Shown one piece after another: positions 1 through 7,276 of a stretch of 64,000 nucleotides of DNA. The position numbers were made by a program, and so were the translations under genes. Source of the DNA: JBDWFY01 sp965275915 (GTDB lineage Bacteria; Pseudomonadota; Alphaproteobacteria; Rhizobiales; Stappiaceae); NCBI GenBank assembly GCA_965275915.1, contig CBDHYI010000003.1:62001-126000 (forward strand). Reading direction: 5' to 3'. Position 1 is the first letter of the stretch, and every line of letters begins with the position of its first letter. The notes beneath the pieces were generated by a model, which was given only the letters and a program-made list of their open reading frames with translations, was not told where the DNA came from and made no database searches.

Positions 1-432
1 AGAGAACAGTTGATGGATGGCACTGGCATGAGCGGCGTTTACTGCCCTCTGGCGTTTGGTCTGGTCGATTAACTGCGGCAGAACCCCTCCGGGTTGTGTC
101 AGCAACTGGATTTCTGCGCGAAGCGCCTGTTCCTGCTGGAGCAGATAAGCAACATCGCTGCGGAGCCGGTTGATCTCGGTCGTCATTGAAGCGGAGCCGG
201 CACCTGCAGCGGAAGCCGGATTCAGTTTATTGAATCCGTAGATGCATCCGAATCCCACAACCATGAACACCGTCAGAGCCGCCAGAATCTTGGCGACGCC
301 GGAGTAAAAGTCACCCGAGCCGTGCGGCGGACTGTTGAGGAAGACACTCGCATGGGGAGCCGTTTCGCCGGGCATGCGAAATCCGTTGAGAGGGCTGCCG
401 GCTGCAATGTCAACTGGCCCGTTCATTCGCAT
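1..432 (-). CDS. Partial single-pass membrane protein with coiled coil, divergent from the T4SS operon
   Basis: The reading frame runs on the minus strand from a start cluster near 435-424 to the window edge without a stop, so the C-terminus lies outside. A GGGGA Shine-Dalgarno at 438-442 best suits the ATG at 432, though in-frame ATGs at 435 and 426 are alternatives. The first 40 or so residues are polar. A hydrophobic stretch at about 42-62 (containing ALTVFMVVGFGCIYGF) forms one membrane segment, followed by an Ala/Ser/Gly linker and a heptad-like helix rich in Leu, Gln and Glu. The gene shares its upstream region, and the palindrome at 512-537, with the divergent secretion operon, so it may be another transfer-system subunit. 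I do not recognise the family. Confidence 0.6.
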   Translation of the reverse strand, partial: MRMNGPVDIAAGSPLNGFRMPGETAPHASVFLNSPPHGSGDFYSGVAKILAALTVFMVVGFGCIYGFNKLNPASAAGAGSASMTTEINRLRSDVAYLLQQEQALRAEIQLLTQPGGVLPQLIDQTKRQRAVNAAHASAIHQLFS

Positions 433-511
433 CATTTTCCCCGGTTTTTCATCAATGCAGGGTTTACGCTTCGTTAAGAATTACGCTAATGAGTTGAATA
501 GTGCAATGCAG

Positions 512-537
512 TATCTGGCGTTATATAACGCCAGATA
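512..537. promoter_or_regulatory. Perfect 26-bp palindrome between divergent promoters; candidate LuxR-type operator
   Basis: The half-site TATCTGGCGTTAT is followed immediately by its exact reverse complement, giving a 26-bp perfect dyad with an AT-rich centre and no following T-run. It lies about 80 bp from the partial minus-strand gene and about 105 bp from the DsbC-like gene. With a luxR/luxI pair at the end of the transfer operon, a quorum-sensing box controlling both directions is the simplest reading. The sequence differs from the weaker dyad before luxI, so a different regulator is possible. Confidence 0.55.
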
Positions 538-641
538 TGGCAATAAGTAAATGGATTTTGGTATCAGGAACTCGAGGCAATCATGTCGTCGCATCCTGGC
601 GCTGGCACGCACGTATCGACAGAGCGGAGAAATGAAGCGTG

Positions 642-1784
642 ATGAACAACCACAAGAACCTCGAATGGGCAATGCTTGCCGCGGCCGCCTTGCTGTCGTT
701 CTCCGCGCCAACCTTTGCGCAAGACGCCGTACACAATGACGAGACCGTGCTCTGCCAGGGCCAAACCAGCTGCGAACCAGCCCCGATTGCGGCAAGCCAT
801 CCGGCGCCGCGGCCGCTGATAAAGATCGGGACGATGCAGGCCTGGGCGATGATGGGCAAAAACGGTGACCCGGTCCTTGCGCTGACGACAGAAGACGGCC
901 TGACCATCATAGGGAAAGTTCTCGGGCCTCAAGGGGAAGATATCTCGGGCGCTCTCTTGGCCGCGGTTCCGCGTTTTGCGCCGCAGGCTGTTTCGACGTC
1001 GCCTCCGGATCAACCAGGTCGTCCCAAGCTCTCCTTTCCCCTAGACAGCGAACCGCAAACGTTCGTCTCAAATGGACTGAGGCAGTTGGACACCACTCCG
1101 AAGGCGACAGTAACAACGACTGATACACCCACTTCACGTTCCACATCCCTACAGAATGTCAATCCAGTGTCGAACGAGTCGGCAGATCGGGTCTCCATCG
1201 ACCCAAATGCCGATGTCACCTCACAGAATGGAGGTCCGGACGCCGCGGCGGGTCCTGCAGCGGTAACGGCCGTCGATATCCCAAGCCCTGAAATCCAGGC
1301 CGGTTTGAATAAGTTGCTTGAGGAAGCAACCTCCGAACGCATGTGGTTCCAGGCGGCAACACCACAATCCGGTGCGCCGGTGATCTACATGCTGGCGGAT
1401 CCGGACTGTCCGCACTGCCAATGGTCAATTGATTCCATGCATTCGCTGATCCTTGGCGGACAAATTGATCTGCGGATCATTCCGGCTCCCATTACGGGGC
1501 AGCGCGCGTTCGCAACCACGCTGTCGATCCTGCACAGCGAGGACGTCGCCGGCACGTTCTTGAACCACATGACATCGAAGACCAGGGGAGCTCCGGCCGT
1601 CGTACAAATGGACACCGCCACGGCCGACGAGGACGTCGTGAATGCGATCGCCGAAAACATCAACTGGATGCGTCTCCATGGGATCCGGGCCGTCCCGTTC
1701 TTTTTCTACAAGGATGACGCGGGAGCGAGGTTTTCTGCCTCGGCTCTGCCCGACAACATTCTACAGGTCGCCAAGAGCTTCTGA
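642..1784 (+). CDS. DsbC/DsbG-like periplasmic thiol-disulfide protein of the T4SS operon
   Basis: The 380-residue protein has an N-terminal signal peptide (hydrophobic core about residues 10-24, likely cleavage after TFA). A long low-complexity Ser/Thr/Pro region follows to about residue 200, and then a C-terminal thioredoxin-fold domain. The redox motif CPHC lies at about 256-259, in the context ADPDCPHCQ typical of DsbC/DsbG-like disulfide isomerases. The ATG at 642 is preferred over the GTG at 639. The stop is 2 bp before the DotI-like gene, so the two are co-transcribed. IncI-type and Dot/Icm systems often carry a periplasmic disulfide enzyme that helps fold Cys-containing channel subunits, and that role is inferred here. 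The long linker could span the periplasm or be a processed region. Confidence 0.72.
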   Translation: MNNHKNLEWAMLAAAALLSFSAPTFAQDAVHNDETVLCQGQTSCEPAPIAASHPAPRPLIKIGTMQAWAMMGKNGDPVLALTTEDGLTIIGKVLGPQGEDISGALLAAVPRFAPQAVSTSPPDQPGRPKLSFPLDSEPQTFVSNGLRQLDTTPKATVTTTDTPTSRSTSLQNVNPVSNESADRVSIDPNADVTSQNGGPDAAAGPAAVTAVDIPSPEIQAGLNKLLEEATSERMWFQAATPQSGAPVIYMLADPDCPHCQWSIDSMHSLILGGQIDLRIIPAPITGQRAFATTLSILHSEDVAGTFLNHMTSKTRGAPAVVQMDTATADEDVVNAIAENINWMRLHGIRAVPFFFYKDDAGARFSASALPDNILQVAKSF

Positions 1785-1786
1785 CC

Positions 1787-2431
1787 ATGAGCGACAACGA
1801 GAACCCGGCCGCGCTGGAATCGATCCTGCGCAACGCGCGGACATTTGAAGCCTCGAACAAGATCCTGCTCAAGATCTCGTTGGCCCTCGGGCTGACCTCG
1901 CTCGTTTTGGGTGCGGCGGTCGCCTATCTCGCAACAAGCCGTCCTGAGCCGCGCTATTTTGCGACAACAACCGACGGGCAATTATTACCACTGGTCCCTT
2001 TAGATAAGCCGCACCAATCGGCGGCCGAGGTGACGAACTTCGCCGTCAAGGCGGTCACGACCTCCCTAACCTATGATTTTGCGAACTACAGATCAGACTT
2101 CAATCGCGCCTTGCAGTACTTCACCAAACCGGGTGGATGGAACCAGTTCGTCGAAGCCGTACAGAAGAGCCAGATGCTTGAGTTGGTTCAGGCCAGGAGA
2201 CTGAACACCACTGCGGTCGCCAACAACGCAGTCATTGTTCGCGAAGGCATCAACGCCCGCGGCGTTTATGAATGGGTCGTGCAAATGCCGGTCCGCGTTA
2301 CCTACCAAAGCGCTTCGGAAACTACGGGGCAGAACTTTCTCCTAACCGTCAATATAGAACGCCTGCAGACCTATGAGTCACCCTACGCGATGGCGATCTC
2401 AAGATTCATTGCCGCTCCCGGAGGCGCCTAA
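1787..2431 (+). CDS. DotI/IcmL/TraM-family inner-membrane T4SS subunit
   Basis: The 214-residue protein has a short cytoplasmic N-terminus, one membrane helix at about 27-49 (ISLALGLTSLVLGAAVAYLA) and a periplasmic domain. The order of elements in that domain matches DotI/IcmL/TraM, a VirB8-like NTF2 fold: the segment following EPRYFATTTDGQL, the YDFANYRSDFNRALQYFT region and a C-terminal strand pair. In the family it forms part of the inner-membrane platform linking the cytoplasmic motor to the DotH/DotG core. Its stop overlaps the next start by one base (TAATG), indicating translational coupling with the DotH-like gene. Family assignment is by pattern, size and position. Confidence 0.82.
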   Translation: MSDNENPAALESILRNARTFEASNKILLKISLALGLTSLVLGAAVAYLATSRPEPRYFATTTDGQLLPLVPLDKPHQSAAEVTNFAVKAVTTSLTYDFANYRSDFNRALQYFTKPGGWNQFVEAVQKSQMLELVQARRLNTTAVANNAVIVREGINARGVYEWVVQMPVRVTYQSASETTGQNFLLTVNIERLQTYESPYAMAISRFIAAPGGA

Positions 2432-3594
2432 TGGCAGTCAAGTACCTGATCCCGATAATGGTGGCCATGTTCATTCCGAGCGATGTCTATGGGCAGACAG
2501 TGATCCGTGACGCTGAGGGAAACGAGACGGTTCCGCCACCCACTGAAGTGCAAAGGCCCCTGCCCCGCCCGGCGGACCGGCCGGTCGCGACATTGCCGTC
2601 CGCGACCGTAACGGTTCAGACCGGTGAAAGTCAGTTGCCGCTTGCAGACCAGAACACCGGCGCCGGCGAACCGCTCACTCAGAACGAGATCAATCAACGC
2701 CGGCGGGCTCAGCAGCCGGCCAATCAGACGGCGGTTGGCGATTTTCCGATTGTCGGCGCCAAGGATCTTCTAAAGAGTTTGGAGGAGCTGGACAGGCCCC
2801 TGACGCCGGAAGAGATCACCGCGTATGGTGCGGCGATTCAGAGCCAGTTTCCGATGTCCCCGGAAATGATCAGGGACTTTCGGCGGCGTGTCGATGAGAA
2901 CCAGAAAGCCGCGGCGACACCGCCGTCCGGCCAGTTCCCCAACGCAATCAACGACGCTAAAAGGATCTCGCTTGCCTCGGCCCAGGATCCGGAGGTTCTG
3001 TTGACGGGCCCTGACACTGTCAGTGTGATGGCATTCTATGACAGAACGGGTGCTGCGTGGCCGATCGCCTCCTATGTCATTGGCAAGCCGCGATCGTTTC
3101 AGACCTACGCCATGCAGGAAGGTTCCAACCAACTTGCCGTAACGCCGCTTGTACCGCATGGCTTTTCCAACATCGTCGTCTCGCTGGTCGGCGAGGACCG
3201 ACCATTGGTATTCGATGTCCGTACGAACAGTCTGAACACACATTATCGTCGTGACTTCATCGTCGACGGATTGGGCCCGAATGCCAAACGGGACCCGGTC
3301 GGCGATCCTTCAGCGAAATCCACGACCCGGGCTTCCGACAACGTCATGATGGCGTTCGCGACTGCGACGGATATTCCCGGTGATGCCGTCCGACTCAAAA
3401 CGGATGACCGCGCGGTCCAGGCCTGGAGATATGGCGGCGCCATCTATCTTCGGTCCGAACATGCGATCATATCGCCTCCCGCGATGAAGATCCTGACCGG
3501 GGCAGGTCAGGTCAAGGCCTACAAGATCCGGCCAACGTCGGTAGCGCTGATTTCCGTGAATGGTCAGGTGTCCAAAGTGAGGATCGAGCAATGA
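2431..3594 (+). CDS. DotH/IcmK/TraN-family outer-membrane core-complex T4SS subunit
   Basis: The 387-residue protein begins with a signal peptide (about residues 1-22, ending near VYG). A proline-rich stretch follows, then a helical region at about 110-150, and a C-terminal domain holding VSVMAFYDRTGAAWPI and GFSNIVVSLVGEDRPLVFDV. These are hallmark segments of the IcmK/DotH family, which acts like VirB9/TraK by binding the outer-membrane end of the DotG core. It lies between the DotI-like and DotG-like genes and overlaps the latter by four bases (ATGA), the conserved I-type order. No lipobox is evident, so outer-membrane anchoring probably needs a DotC/DotD partner encoded outside the window. 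Confidence 0.85.
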   Translation: MAVKYLIPIMVAMFIPSDVYGQTVIRDAEGNETVPPPTEVQRPLPRPADRPVATLPSATVTVQTGESQLPLADQNTGAGEPLTQNEINQRRRAQQPANQTAVGDFPIVGAKDLLKSLEELDRPLTPEEITAYGAAIQSQFPMSPEMIRDFRRRVDENQKAAATPPSGQFPNAINDAKRISLASAQDPEVLLTGPDTVSVMAFYDRTGAAWPIASYVIGKPRSFQTYAMQEGSNQLAVTPLVPHGFSNIVVSLVGEDRPLVFDVRTNSLNTHYRRDFIVDGLGPNAKRDPVGDPSAKSTTRASDNVMMAFATATDIPGDAVRLKTDDRAVQAWRYGGAIYLRSEHAIISPPAMKILTGAGQVKAYKIRPTSVALISVNGQVSKVRIEQ

Positions 3595-4826
3595 GCGAGA
3601 CCAATGACAGTGAAAATACGGGCCGCGATGCCTCAGGTGAGGCTGGATCTGTCTCGCGCAAGAAATCGAAAGGGCTGCTGTCCTTCAGGAACATCGCAAT
3701 TGCCGCTGTTGTCGTTATCGGCGGAACGATCGTCTATGAGGTCTACAAGGATCCGGAGTCGTTCGGTTTCAGTCGATTTGCCAGGACACCGACGATCGAC
3801 GATACGCCGGCGGGTCAACAACTGGAGACATCACAGCGCTACCAGGACAATCTCGACCGGCAGAATGTCGCCGGCGCGGAAGAAGCGCGACGCGTTGGAG
3901 GCTCGTTCATTGCGACTGCCGATGAACCGCTCAGAAACATCGACGATAAACCGGCGCCGACTGAGGTGAATGCGTTTCGCCCCCTGCCCCCGGCAAACCC
4001 GCCCCGGCCGGAGCCGCAAAAGACAATCGTCGTTCAACCTCGGCAACCGGCAGCACCAACGCCAAGCGCACCCCCTGCCCCGGATTACAATCGGGTCAAT
4101 CAGTTGGCGCAGATCATGGCAAGCCAGCAACAGGCCCTTCTTGGCGTCTGGCAGCCCGGCGCGTCGGCCGTTACGGTTGTCATTGAACAGGAGCTCTATT
4201 CTGCTCCGGAGGCGGCTGATTCCGGTGACGGCACCGCATTGCAGTCGACCAACTCATTTCAAGGCGGAACGCCGCCGACGATACGCGCCGGCGATGTTGT
4301 ACTGGCATCCACGATTATAACGAATGACAGCGACACCCCCGGCCCCGTTGTTGTGGAATTGCGCAGCGGTCCACTCAAGGGCACGCGGCTTATTGGTGGG
4401 TTCGAACCGAACCAGGCCAACACGCATATGCTCATTGAATTCAAGACCGTGGTGCTGCCGGACGGAAGCCAGGTCCCGGTCTCTGCCTATGCCGTGGACC
4501 CACGCCAGAAATCCTTGTCGGTTCGCTCCGACATCGATCGCCGTTTGTTTCAACGCTACGCGCCACGGGTCGCGGCCGCCTTTGTCCAGGGGCTAGGAGA
4601 AGTTCTCTCCAATCCCGGATCAACGATCGTCGGAGCCGCGAACACAGTGACCGTTACCAGTCCGGCCGCCACGTTTGAACAAGGCGTCTATGGCGGCCTT
4701 GCTGAGGTCGGCGGCAGCCTGGCTGATGAACTTGCTTCAAGTGCTCCGAAAGGTCCGTTGATCAGCCTGAAATCCCGTCAGATCATCGGTGTGCTCTTCA
4801 CCGGCAATGTGGGTCAGCCCAATTGA
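3591..4826 (+). CDS. DotG/IcmE/TraO-family (VirB10-like) T4SS scaffold protein
   Basis: The 411-residue protein has a cytoplasmic N-terminus, a membrane helix at about 32-50, a proline-rich periplasmic spacer at about 110-170 and a C-terminal VirB10-like beta domain. That domain contains TIRAGDVVLASTIITNDSD and PLKGTRLIGGFEPNQ, which match the conserved core of DotG/TraO. It lacks the long pentapeptide repeats of Legionella DotG and is close in size to plasmid TraO. This subunit spans both membranes and gates the secretion channel. It overlaps its neighbours on both sides (ATGA upstream, TTGA downstream), so the whole block is one translationally coupled operon. Confidence 0.86.
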   Translation: MSETNDSENTGRDASGEAGSVSRKKSKGLLSFRNIAIAAVVVIGGTIVYEVYKDPESFGFSRFARTPTIDDTPAGQQLETSQRYQDNLDRQNVAGAEEARRVGGSFIATADEPLRNIDDKPAPTEVNAFRPLPPANPPRPEPQKTIVVQPRQPAAPTPSAPPAPDYNRVNQLAQIMASQQQALLGVWQPGASAVTVVIEQELYSAPEAADSGDGTALQSTNSFQGGTPPTIRAGDVVLASTIITNDSDTPGPVVVELRSGPLKGTRLIGGFEPNQANTHMLIEFKTVVLPDGSQVPVSAYAVDPRQKSLSVRSDIDRRLFQRYAPRVAAAFVQGLGEVLSNPGSTIVGAANTVTVTSPAATFEQGVYGGLAEVGGSLADELASSAPKGPLISLKSRQIIGVLFTGNVGQPN

Positions 4827-5173
4827 GCGACGAGCGGTATAATATCTTCCGGTCGACCGTACATTGGCGCTACGCCATGAGCAGGCCTGTGCTCACATTC
4901 TTCGACGCCCGCCTGATCGTGTTCATCGTGCTTTTTGCATTTCACATCCGATGGTGGACGTTCACCCTTTTGCTCCTTTCAGTTGCATTGCTGAGTCTTG
5001 CCAATTACATGAGTTACACAGTCGAGAATTTGGTGCGTCTTATCCGGTCGAAGATCGCCGGTCCGATCAGGACGGCAGTTCCGTCGACAAGACTGCGTCC
5101 GATGGCGGATTACGGAGCAGAGGCTTTGAGGGACAGGGCACGCAAAAGCGCAGGAAGGAAATTGGTCGAGTAG
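4823..5173 (+). CDS. IcmT/TraK-like small inner-membrane T4SS protein
   Basis: The 116-residue protein starts at a TTG whose last two bases form part of the TGA of the DotG-like gene. Near the N-terminus it has an HWRYAMSRPVLTFFDAR segment, followed by a hydrophobic hairpin at about 32-62 (LIVFIVLFAFHIRWWTF and TLLLLSVALLSLANYM). This pattern fits IcmT/TraK, a short membrane protein of I-type systems needed for pore function. The basic C-terminus is cytoplasmic. An overlapping frame at 4864-5247 is probably a shadow. The other expected subunits (coupling protein, ATPases, DotA/DotC/DotD-like proteins) are not in the window. Confidence 0.72.
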   Translation: MSDERYNIFRSTVHWRYAMSRPVLTFFDARLIVFIVLFAFHIRWWTFTLLLLSVALLSLANYMSYTVENLVRLIRSKIAGPIRTAVPSTRLRPMADYGAEALRDRARKSAGRKLVE

Positions 5174-5243
5174 ACCTGGCACATGCACCATTTTTGTCAC
5201 GGCGGATACGGGGGCGAAGCGATCTGCAAAGGGCGGGCATTAA

Positions 5244-5978
5244 ATGAGCAATCGGGATGCGAACCTGGATGAAATGATTGCACGAATTGACTCGGTGGAA
5301 AGGCGGACCGAGATCGAGTTGTTGCTCAGGGAGATTATCGAGAAATATGGCCTGAAGAATCTCGCCTACCTTGGCGTAAATCTTCGCGACGTCACAGACC
5401 AAACACCCTGCCTTGCCGTTACCTATTCAGATGCATGGGTTGCACACTACAAGCAACGCCAATTTGCCAGCATTGACCCCGCCATCAAAGAGGGACTGCG
5501 GAGCATTTTGCCGATCGACTGGCAAAATGTACGCGACGCTTCGCCGAAAATTCGCAACTTCTTCGGCGAGGCCCGTGAGTTTGACGTTGGACGAAATGGC
5601 TTGACGATACCGATCCGGGGCCTGCACTCGGACCGCGCACTCGTGACATTTACCAGCGACGAACCTGACCGGGAATGGCAAGTGACGCGTCGACACTTTG
5701 CGCATGACTTTCAGGAACTGTCGACGCGCCTTCACATGATGATACTTCGTAGCGAGCGCATCGAAAGGGAGGACATTGCGCTTTCGAAGCAACAAATCAT
5801 CTGTCTGAAATGGGCGACGCACGGCTACAAAACCCAGCAGATTGCCGACCTTATGGGTTTGTCCGAAAACACCGTGAAACTCTACCTCCGGCTGGCCCGC
5901 ACAAAACTCGGCGTAACCAACACAACACAGGCCGTCGGAAAGGCGGTGAAATACGGACTGCTTACCGTTATCGAGTGA
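5244..5978 (+). CDS. LuxR-family acyl-homoserine-lactone-responsive regulator
   Basis: The 244-residue protein has an autoinducer-binding domain at about 15-165. Its segment AVTYSDAWVAHYKQRQFAS followed by DPAIKEG carries the spaced Trp, Tyr and Asp residues that contact acyl-homoserine lactones in the LuxR/TraR family. A C-terminal LuxR-type helix-turn-helix spans about 178-240 (LSKQQIICLKWATHGYKTQQ, then IADLMGLSENTVKLYL). It lies 70 bp after the secretion operon on the same strand and just before luxI. TraR-like control of transfer genes is a known plasmid theme, so activation of the T4SS operon and of luxI is inferred. Confidence 0.88.
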   Translation: MSNRDANLDEMIARIDSVERRTEIELLLREIIEKYGLKNLAYLGVNLRDVTDQTPCLAVTYSDAWVAHYKQRQFASIDPAIKEGLRSILPIDWQNVRDASPKIRNFFGEAREFDVGRNGLTIPIRGLHSDRALVTFTSDEPDREWQVTRRHFAHDFQELSTRLHMMILRSERIEREDIALSKQQIICLKWATHGYKTQQIADLMGLSENTVKLYLRLARTKLGVTNTTQAVGKAVKYGLLTVIE

Positions 5979-5996
5979 CTACACCTAAAAGGGTAG
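5979..5996. promoter_or_regulatory. Candidate lux box upstream of luxI
   Basis: The 18-bp sequence CTACACCTAAAAGGGTAG starts one base after the luxR stop and 65 bp before luxI. Its halves match in 6 of 9 positions as an imperfect dyad, with CTAC/GTAG ends. Size and place fit a LuxR-binding box driving luxI autoinduction. The match is modest. Confidence 0.45.
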
Positions 5997-6024
5997 ATTT
6001 CGGAAAAATCGCCGTAGTTGTAAA

Positions 6025-6058
6025 TCTTCTCCGAACCAACTCGTTTCATCGGAGAAGA
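6025..6058 (+). promoter_or_regulatory. Hairpin sequestering the luxI Shine-Dalgarno
   Basis: TCTTCTCCGA at 6025-6034 is perfectly complementary to TCGGAGAAGA at 6049-6058, with a 14-nt loop. The 3' arm holds the GGAGAAG Shine-Dalgarno of luxI, whose ATG is at 6061. The folded mRNA should therefore block ribosome entry. This suggests post-transcriptional control of signal synthesis by an RNA, protein or temperature-like switch. Confidence 0.7.
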
Positions 6059-6060
6059 GA

Positions 6061-6717
6061 ATGATTCGCGTAATCAATGGATATGAAGCCGACCAACATT
6101 CGGACGTTATCGATCAGATGCATCGCATCCGAGCTCAGGTCTTTAGTGATCGCCTGGGATGGGACGTGGAGGTCACCAACGGACGGGAGATTGACCGATT
6201 CGATAAAGAAGATCCCTTGTATCTGGTGTCAATTGATGAAAGCACCAACCAGGTGCAGGGATCGGTTAGGCTCCTGCCAACGACTGGCCCCAACATGCTA
6301 CGAGATGTGTTTTCGGAGCTCCTCGAGGACGGTCTTACGGTTGAAAGTCCGGTAATCTGGGAGAGTTCTCGATTCTCCATCAATCCTGATCTTCCGCATC
6401 GACTAGACGATGAAACGCCCCACGGACGGCTGAACCGCATCACGACAGAGTTACTGCTCGGAATTGTAGAGGTTGCACAGCTCGCAGGAATTCGGTTTGT
6501 CGTGTCAGTCTTTGAGGCCAGAATGATCCGTATTTTCAGAGCAGCTGATTGTCCTGCAGACATTCTTGGCGAGGGCAAAAGGATCGGACGGGTTATGACC
6601 TACGTAGGCCTCTTTGAAATCAACGATGATCTTCGATCGCGAATTGCAACAGCTGGATCGCACAAGGGCTCGGTCCTCGAGAATACGATCCTAACCCATT
6701 CGCTTGAGGATGCCTGA
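6061..6717 (+). CDS. LuxI-family acyl-homoserine lactone synthase
   Basis: The 218-residue protein has the invariant LuxI-family residues in order. These are R and F in the RAQVFSDRLGW block (about 24-35), D and D in EIDRFDKEDP (about 43-51), R in GSVRLLPTTGPNML (about 70) and E and R in WESSRFSI (about 100-105). This enzyme makes N-acyl-homoserine lactone from S-adenosylmethionine and acyl-ACP in the cytoplasm. The acyl length cannot be read from sequence. It follows luxR with an 82-bp gap holding a lux-box-like dyad and an RBS-masking hairpin. It most likely provides the signal that controls conjugation. Confidence 0.93.
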   Translation: MIRVINGYEADQHSDVIDQMHRIRAQVFSDRLGWDVEVTNGREIDRFDKEDPLYLVSIDESTNQVQGSVRLLPTTGPNMLRDVFSELLEDGLTVESPVIWESSRFSINPDLPHRLDDETPHGRLNRITTELLLGIVEVAQLAGIRFVVSVFEARMIRIFRAADCPADILGEGKRIGRVMTYVGLFEINDDLRSRIATAGSHKGSVLENTILTHSLEDA

Positions 6718-7090
6718 TTGCAGGTGGTAACGGAAAGGACATCAAGATGATCGCGTTCTGTAAAAAATGAGCAATACGATATCCGACAGGGCATCCGAGC
6801 GCAGCTTTATCTTTACTTCGCATAGTGTTGGGTGCGGATCGGCTGCGTGGATAATCCAGTTCCACGACGACAAAGGCTGCCAGAGTTGTAATCGACTACG
6901 TTGTCGATAGTTTCATTTCCCTGATAGCGGGCTCTTGAGGCGTCGGTGCTATCCCATTGCGAAGTAGATCGTGAGGCTGCAGGCCACTGTTCTTGGGTTA
7001 TGGAGCCTCTCAACTAGGGGCCTTTTTAACGGTGTGGTCGTCCACCCGATGCAAACTTAGAAGACCTCACCTTTTCGGGTCGGGGTTAGG

Positions 7091-7106
7091 ATTGTCAGCT
7101 GACAAT
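7091..7106. promoter_or_regulatory. parS-like centromere site 1
   Basis: ATTGTCAGCTGACAAT is a perfect 16-bp palindrome. It fits the repABC parS pattern GTTNNCNGCNGNNAAC at all fixed positions except the symmetric outer pair, which is A/T instead of G/C. The same 16 bp recurs between repB and repC, which supports a RepB-binding site. Confidence 0.8.
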
Positions 7107-7225
7107 TCTCTAGCCCATTGAAACAACGTGTATATTTTCTAGTGGCTGCGCACATCGGTCGAATCACGTTAAGATTTTGTTAAGGAAAAAGAACTTGACC
7201 GGGAAACCAGACTCAGAGCATTTTT

Positions 7226-7260
7226 AACGCAAATTACCGTCCCTTGCGCTGATTTGCGTT
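7226..7260. promoter_or_regulatory. Inverted repeat before repA; candidate autorepression operator
   Basis: AACGCAAAT at 7226-7234 is exactly complementary to ATTTGCGTT at 7252-7260, 17 bp apart and ending 16 bp before the repA GTG. RepA with RepB commonly represses its own promoter, and this dyad is a likely operator. It could also fold in the 5' leader. Confidence 0.5.
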
Positions 7261-7276
7261 TATATCGAGGTTTGTC

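Larger units (their letters stand above)
6718..7276. other. Non-coding region upstream of repA
   Basis: This 559-bp stretch between luxI and repA shows no convincing gene. Short frames at 6600-7013 have no start signals or protein-like composition. It holds one parS palindrome (7091-7106) and a 9-bp inverted repeat (7226-7260) next to repA, and presumably the repABC promoter. Confidence 0.6.

Noticed and set aside
512..537. Intrinsic bidirectional terminator.
   Set aside because: It is a continuous palindrome with no loop and no T-run, between divergent starts, where a terminator is not expected.
6718..7276. A lux box or conjugation origin upstream of repA.
   Set aside because: Only the parS palindrome and the 9-bp repeat were found; nothing resembled the 512-537 motif or a known nic site.
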